NCBI GenBank assembly: GCA_028285205.1
Contig: JANQQA010000058.1
Span: 1 to 64,000, forward strand
Source: Bythopirellula sp.
GTDB lineage: Bacteria > Planctomycetota > Planctomycetia > Pirellulales > Lacipirellulaceae
DNA: 64,000 bases
Direction: 5' to 3'
Below, piece by piece: positions 59,182 to 64,000 of the stretch. A program made the position numbers and the translations under genes. The first letter of the stretch is position 1, and each line of letters starts with the position of its first letter. The notes under the pieces are model-generated. The model saw nothing but the letters and a program-made list of their open reading frames with translations, did no database searches and was not told the origin of the DNA.

Positions 59182-61550
59182 TCCAAGTGACTTACATGAA
59201 AACTCCAACAAACCGAAATTTGAGTAGCGCGTTAATGGTACGTCTGTTGATAACGGTGGCTGTTTCTTTCGCTGCTTGCCGTGGCTTGCTGGCCGAGCCT
59301 TTGGCACGTTGCATGCCGGAGGTAGTCGGCTTCGATTCTGCTCATCTGGATCGCATCGACGAGATCGTCGCGGAGCAGATTGAGCGGAAGAAGCTTCCCG
59401 GCTGTGTGGTGATGGTCGGACGCCAAGGAAAGATCGCGTTTGCACGCGCTTACGGGCATCGACGCCTAATGCCGTCGCCCGAGAAAATGACTCTCGATAC
59501 GGTATTCGACATGGCTTCGATCACCAAACCGACCGCGACGGCTACCAGCATCATGCTACTGGTGGAGCGTGGCAAAGTGCGCATCCGTGACCGGGTCGTC
59601 GAGTACATCCCGGAGTTCGCACCGAATGGCAAAGACAAGATCACCATTGAAGACCTGTTGACGCACCGTGGCGGTCTGTTGCCCGACAACGCGCTGGCGG
59701 ATTATCAGCAGGGGACCGACGAGGCTTGGCGACGGATTTGGAATCTCGATCTTCGCAGTCCCGTTGGTGAGAAGTTCATTTACACGGACGTTGGATTCTT
59801 GGTGCTCGGCGAAGTCGTTCGCCGCGTTAGCGGACAGGATGTCGCGGAGTTCGCCAAAGCGAATATCTACGCACCGCTCGGCATGAACGACACTGGCTAC
59901 TTGCCAGACGAAGCCCGTCGCGGTCGCGCCGCCACTACCGAGCAGCGAGACGGCGAGTGGCTACGCGGGGTCGTCCACGATCCGCGCGCGGCGCTGCTCG
60001 AGGGCGTTGCCGGCCATGCCGGGCTATTCTCAACGGCGGACGATATGGCAATCTATGCCAGCATGATGCTTGCGGGCGGGACAACTGGTGAAACGCAGAT
60101 ACTCAGTCCGCATACCATCGCAGAAATGACGCGTCCGCGCGACGTTGCTGGTCATCGGCGTGGCCTGGGGTGGGACATGCGTAGCAAGTATTCAAGCAAT
60201 CGCGGCGAACTGAACAGTACACGGGCATTCGGACACGGCGGATTCACGGGCACAGCGATGTGGATCGATCCCGACTTGGATCTGTTCGTCATCTTTCTCT
60301 CCAATCGCGTGCATCCCGATGGCAAAGGCAGTGTCAATCCGTTGGCAGGACGCATCGGAACCATCGCTGCTGCAGCATTACGCCTGAGCGATAATTCTGC
60401 AGGTGACGTCGAATCACCAGAAGTGCTTACCGGCATCGACGTGCTCCAGCGCGATGGTTTTCGGCAACTGGAAGGCCGAAGAGTGGGGCTGATCACCAAC
60501 CACACCGGACTGAATCGTCGAGGCGAGCGAACGGTTGATTTATTGCATCAAGCCACGAATGTCGATTTGGTTTCGCTGTTCAGTCCCGAGCATGGGCTGC
60601 AGGGGAAACTCGACCAGCCCAACATCGGCGACATGCGTGACGAGGTCACGGGCCTGCCGATCTATAGCCTCTACGGCGAAACACGGACGCCTAACGACGT
60701 GCATTTGCAGGACGTTGATACGCTTGTGTTCGACATTCAAGACATTGGCGCGCGGTTCTACACTTATCTCTCGACAATGGGTAACGCAATGGAGGCGGCT
60801 GCTGAACGTGGATTGCGTTTCGTCGTGCTCGACCGACCGAATCCAATCGGTGGCGAGTTGGTAGAAGGACCGGTCCGCGATGCGGAGGGTCGATCTTTCG
60901 TCGGGCACCATGACATTCCTGTGCGACACGGCATGACATTGGGCGAGTTAGCGATGATGATTCGGCATGATCGCGAACTGACTCTTGAACTCGATGTGAT
61001 CGAGGTCGAAAACTGGCGGCGAGCCGACTACTGGGATCGGACGGAGCTGACGTGGATCAACCCATCCCCCAACATGCGCAGTCTCGCGCAGGCCGTCCTT
61101 TATCCGGGCATCGGCCTTTTGGAAACGACAAACGTCTCCGTCGGTCGCGGAACAGATGCGCCGTTCGAACTATTTGGAGCGCCGTGGATTGATGGAAGAC
61201 AATTGGCTGAAGCGCTGAATCAATTGGCACTGCCGGGCGTTCGATTTATTCCGATCCGCTTCACACCTGACGCGAGCAAGTTCGCGAACGAACAGTGTCA
61301 GGGAGTGAACGTATCGGTTGTTGACCGACGTCGCTGTCGTCCGGTGGAGGTTGGGCTGCAAATCGCGGCGACGCTCCGAAAACTCTACCCAAACGACTGG
61401 GAAACGGCTCGCTTAAACCGCCTGCTGATTAGCAAGAAGGTGTTCGACGCGGTGGTCGACGGTCGAGATGCAAAATCACTGCACTCGCTATATCAGGACG
61501 ATCTGCAACGGTTCATGAAGCGACGAGCAAAGTTTTTGATCTATCCGTAG
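59178..61550 (+). CDS. Fusion of serine hydrolase (beta-lactamase/AmiE-like) and DUF1343/NamZ-like exo-beta-N-acetylmuramidase; start possibly 59196
   Basis: N-terminal half: MASITKPTATATSIMLLVERGKVRIRD (SxxK), HRGGLLPD, FIYTDVGFLVLGEVV. C-terminal half from ~60415: GIDVLQRDGFRQLEGRRVGLITNHTGLNRRGERTVDLLHQ...LFSPEHGLQGKLD...LDRPNPIGGELVEGPV...WINPSPNMRSLAQAVLYPGIGLLETTNVSVGRGTDAPFELFGAPWID. Confidence 0.93.
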   Translation: MIQVTYMKTPTNRNLSSALMVRLLITVAVSFAACRGLLAEPLARCMPEVVGFDSAHLDRIDEIVAEQIERKKLPGCVVMVGRQGKIAFARAYGHRRLMPSPEKMTLDTVFDMASITKPTATATSIMLLVERGKVRIRDRVVEYIPEFAPNGKDKITIEDLLTHRGGLLPDNALADYQQGTDEAWRRIWNLDLRSPVGEKFIYTDVGFLVLGEVVRRVSGQDVAEFAKANIYAPLGMNDTGYLPDEARRGRAATTEQRDGEWLRGVVHDPRAALLEGVAGHAGLFSTADDMAIYASMMLAGGTTGETQILSPHTIAEMTRPRDVAGHRRGLGWDMRSKYSSNRGELNSTRAFGHGGFTGTAMWIDPDLDLFVIFLSNRVHPDGKGSVNPLAGRIGTIAAAALRLSDNSAGDVESPEVLTGIDVLQRDGFRQLEGRRVGLITNHTGLNRRGERTVDLLHQATNVDLVSLFSPEHGLQGKLDQPNIGDMRDEVTGLPIYSLYGETRTPNDVHLQDVDTLVFDIQDIGARFYTYLSTMGNAMEAAAERGLRFVVLDRPNPIGGELVEGPVRDAEGRSFVGHHDIPVRHGMTLGELAMMIRHDRELTLELDVIEVENWRRADYWDRTELTWINPSPNMRSLAQAVLYPGIGLLETTNVSVGRGTDAPFELFGAPWIDGRQLAEALNQLALPGVRFIPIRFTPDASKFANEQCQGVNVSVVDRRRCRPVEVGLQIAATLRKLYPNDWETARLNRLLISKKVFDAVVDGRDAKSLHSLYQDDLQRFMKRRAKFLIYP

Positions 61551-61635
61551 CGACTCTTCGTGCGCTCAATCGGAGTGACAAGTAGATGGTCGCGCGTGAT
61601 ACGTATCGACGCGCGTTGTCATTGGCTTCCGAGCT

Positions 61636-62628
61636 CTACTTCGCTATCAGGTCCCGACGCGCGAATAGTCCGAAGGAACCTCCTGTGTGGATGTAGACGG
61701 GCAATCGCTCTGAAGGCTGATCCTGCAGTACCGCCAACATGCCGGTCATCCCCTTCGACGTGTAACTCGGGTCCAGCACGATGCCTTCCGCGCGACCGAG
61801 TAGGCGAATCGTCTCAACGGCTTCGGGATATGGAATTGCATAGCCATCGCCGATGAATCCGTCGATCAGGTCGATGGGTGTGGCCTCCGGATTTAAGTCG
61901 AGCGAAAACTGCTGGACAGTTGCGCGCTCAAGTTCTCTCAAGTACTTGTGAAAATACGCAACACTGTCGCTGACCGGGACGCCGAGCACCCGCCAATTGT
62001 CGCAGCCGAGCAGAGCTCGCCCGAGCATCAGCCCAACCTGGGTACCCCCCGAAGATGTCGCGCAGTAAATGTCGACAGGCGTCTCGCGCCCCAGCTGCTC
62101 GACTAACTCGGCGACGCAACGAATGTAGCCCCAACTACCAAAGGGGACGCTGGCGCCGACGGGAAAGAAGTACGGCGTGCGACCTGCACTGCGTTCCTCC
62201 TGCATCGCTTGCTCGACGATGTTGTCCAGTTCCGCTCGATAGACATCGGGGGCGTGATAGCTGACCTCGGCTCCGAACAGTTGATCCAGAAACAGATTGC
62301 CATCCCACTCGGGATCCGCATCTACGGAGCGTAGAATCATCCGCACACGAAGTCCCAGTCGCGCGCCAACCGCCGCGGTCGCACGACAATGGTTCGACTG
62401 AAACCCACCGTTCGTCACCAAAGTGTCAGCTCCCCGCGCGACTGCGTCGGCGACAACGTACTCCAACTTGCGGACCTTGTTACCGCTGATCTCCAGGCCG
62501 GTCATGTCATCGCGTTTGAGCAGCACGCGTTCGATTCCAACTTGCTTAGCGAGATTCTTCAACTCGACCGTCGGGGTTGGCAACTGAGCGAGTTCGAGAC
62601 GAGACGGTTCTTGCGGGTGAGTCTTCAT
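61636..62628 (-). CDS. PLP-dependent ACC deaminase / D-cysteine desulfhydrase family protein
   Basis: PTPTVELKNLAKQVGIERVLLKRDDMTGLEISGNKVRKLEYVVADAVARGADTLVTNGGFQSNHCRATAA. ATGA overlap with the upstream gene. Confidence 0.9.
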   Translation of the reverse strand: MKTHPQEPSRLELAQLPTPTVELKNLAKQVGIERVLLKRDDMTGLEISGNKVRKLEYVVADAVARGADTLVTNGGFQSNHCRATAAVGARLGLRVRMILRSVDADPEWDGNLFLDQLFGAEVSYHAPDVYRAELDNIVEQAMQEERSAGRTPYFFPVGASVPFGSWGYIRCVAELVEQLGRETPVDIYCATSSGGTQVGLMLGRALLGCDNWRVLGVPVSDSVAYFHKYLRELERATVQQFSLDLNPEATPIDLIDGFIGDGYAIPYPEAVETIRLLGRAEGIVLDPSYTSKGMTGMLAVLQDQPSERLPVYIHTGGSFGLFARRDLIAK

Positions 62629-63590
62629 CCAAGGTCCACAGGGTTGTTAAGGATTCGCAACGTATGATTGTCGGCATCCAATGCCGCTTCAACATTCAGC
62701 GGCAGCGTGGCGTTATCGCGGCAGTGGCCGGTGGGAAAATTTCGTAGAATGGGCACGTTCAAATCATTGAGATACGTGTCAAATATTTCATCGAGCGTAA
62801 GACTCGCCTCACCCGTTGGTGCATCGCAATCGGTGAATTGCCCGAGGATAACGCCCGATGCTTCGTCGAGCTTGCCGGCGAGTTTCAGTTGCGAGAGCAA
62901 TCGATCGACACGATACGGCTGCTCGCTGATGTCTTCCAGCAGCAAGAGGTTTCCCTTAGTGTTGACGTCGTATGGCGTCCCCATCACGGCGCCGACAAGG
63001 GCAAGGTTGCCACCGACAATCCGCCCTCGCGCTTGACCGCTAACCATTGTCTCAAGGTTTCCGCGTTCCTCTTCCGTGAGCGGAATATCGTACCCGTCGT
63101 TCTCATCGTAACTCTCAGCCAACAGTGCGCGCCAGTATACGCGTGCCGTTAAGTCGCTCATACCGTCTGCGACGCCAATCCCATCCTTCGGATGGGGACT
63201 ATGAAAAGTCACTAGTCCCGTCTGGTTGTGGAGAGCCGAGTGTAGTGCCGTCATGTCGCTGAAGCCGGCAAAGATCTTTGGGTTCTTCCGAATCACCTCG
63301 TAGTCAAGCAGATGGAGCAATCGCGTGACACCGGTTCCCCCACGCGCGGGAAAGACGGCGGTCACTTCTGGATCTGAGAAGGCTTTCATCATCTCACCGG
63401 CACGCGTCGCGTCGTCGCCGGCAAGGTAGCCATGCTCGCGATAGAGGTCGCCGTACGTCTTGATGCGGAAGTCCATCGCTTCGAGTCGTTCAATCGCCCG
63501 CTCGATTGGCTCGCGCGGAACAGGACTCGCAGGCACGACCAGTGCGATCGTATCCCCTCGACGCAACGCTCGCGGATAAATCGGGTCCAT
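62625..63590 (-). CDS. ldcA: LD-carboxypeptidase (peptidase S66), cytoplasmic
   Basis: ALRRGDTIALVVPASPVPREPIERAIERLEAMDF; AVFPARGGTGVTRLLHLLDYEVIRKNPKIFAGFSDMTALHSAL; LLLLEDISEQPYRVDRLLSQLKLAG. Confidence 0.95.
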   Translation of the reverse strand: MDPIYPRALRRGDTIALVVPASPVPREPIERAIERLEAMDFRIKTYGDLYREHGYLAGDDATRAGEMMKAFSDPEVTAVFPARGGTGVTRLLHLLDYEVIRKNPKIFAGFSDMTALHSALHNQTGLVTFHSPHPKDGIGVADGMSDLTARVYWRALLAESYDENDGYDIPLTEEERGNLETMVSGQARGRIVGGNLALVGAVMGTPYDVNTKGNLLLLEDISEQPYRVDRLLSQLKLAGKLDEASGVILGQFTDCDAPTGEASLTLDEIFDTYLNDLNVPILRNFPTGHCRDNATLPLNVEAALDADNHTLRILNNPVDLG

Positions 63591-63594
63591 TGTG

Positions 63595-63999
63595 TTATCC
63601 GTAGAGCACGTAACCCACGACTACCGCGGCGGCGATACCGGCGGCGTCGGCGATTAGACAAGCTGGCAAAGTGTGGCGAAGTTTTTTGACTTGCACCGAG
63701 CCGTAGTACACCGTCAGCACGTAGAATGTCGTCTCGGTGCTACCCATCATGATTGATGCGGTCTTGCCAAGAAAACTATCGGGGCCGTGTGTGTCAAAAA
63801 TCTCAATCATCACCCCGCGCGCTCCACTACCAGTGAGTGGTTTGGTGAGGGCGAGCGGAAGTAGTTCGAGAGATTCTGCATACTCACCGAGTCCCATCTG
63901 CTGCATGCACCACCCGAGTGCGAGCTTGAGATCTTCGAAAGCGCCGCTTGCCACAAAGATCTTGATCGCGAACAAGATCGCTACCAGATAGGGTATGAT
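63595..63999 (-). CDS. Spore maturation protein SpmB-like / nucleoside-recognition gate protein, truncated by window edge
   Basis: IIPYLVAILFAIKIFVASGAFEDL...ALTKPLTGSGARGVMIEIFDTHGPDSFLGKTASIMMGSTETTFYVLTVYYGSV. Frame open to the window end. Confidence 0.88.
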   Translation of the reverse strand: MIPYLVAILFAIKIFVASGAFEDLKLALGWCMQQMGLGEYAESLELLPLALTKPLTGSGARGVMIEIFDTHGPDSFLGKTASIMMGSTETTFYVLTVYYGSVQVKKLRHTLPACLIADAAGIAAAVVVGYVLYG

Positions 64000-64000
64000 C

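Noticed and set aside
1-64000. CRISPR array, prophage, integron or transposon island
   Set aside because: No evenly spaced direct repeats, cas, integrase, transposase or structural phage proteins were recognised on either strand.

Overview
This is a planctomycete-type chromosomal window. It carries four DUF1559 prepilin-like proteins, four PEP-CTERM proteins, LEPR/dockerin secreted proteins, DUF1501, a PVC-type CxxCH protein, and two XylR-like AraC regulators. I saw no rRNA, tRNA, CRISPR array, phage gene or transposase. Roughly 1.5-24.5 kb is glycan-catabolism and accessory material: a G8/beta-helix exoprotein, a sulfatase-GH43-like fusion, a GH116 gene interrupted by one in-frame TAG, a XylR-like regulator, a cytochrome/cupredoxin giant, a NagX-like protein and a secreted amidase. 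Roughly 26-35 kb is a DUF1559/PEP-CTERM block. The most interesting part is about 35-64 kb. There, almost every non-PEP-CTERM gene can be placed on a peptidoglycan (murein) salvage and catabolism map: secreted amidase, Ggt, M19 dipeptidase, a double-serine-hydrolase fusion, an enolase-superfamily epimerase with DUF1611, NagZ, an AmpG-like MFS, a DigH-like GHL10 hydrolase, AnmK, a BadF/BcrA sugar kinase, MurQ, a sodium:solute symporter, a serine hydrolase-NamZ fusion, LdcA and a PLP deaminase-family protein. The genes sit in several start/stop-overlapping sub-operons around a XylR-like regulator. I read this as a composite salvage island combining modules known separately from Gram-negatives, Bacillus and Tannerella. 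All assignments are by eye from motifs and family recognition; no database search was run.
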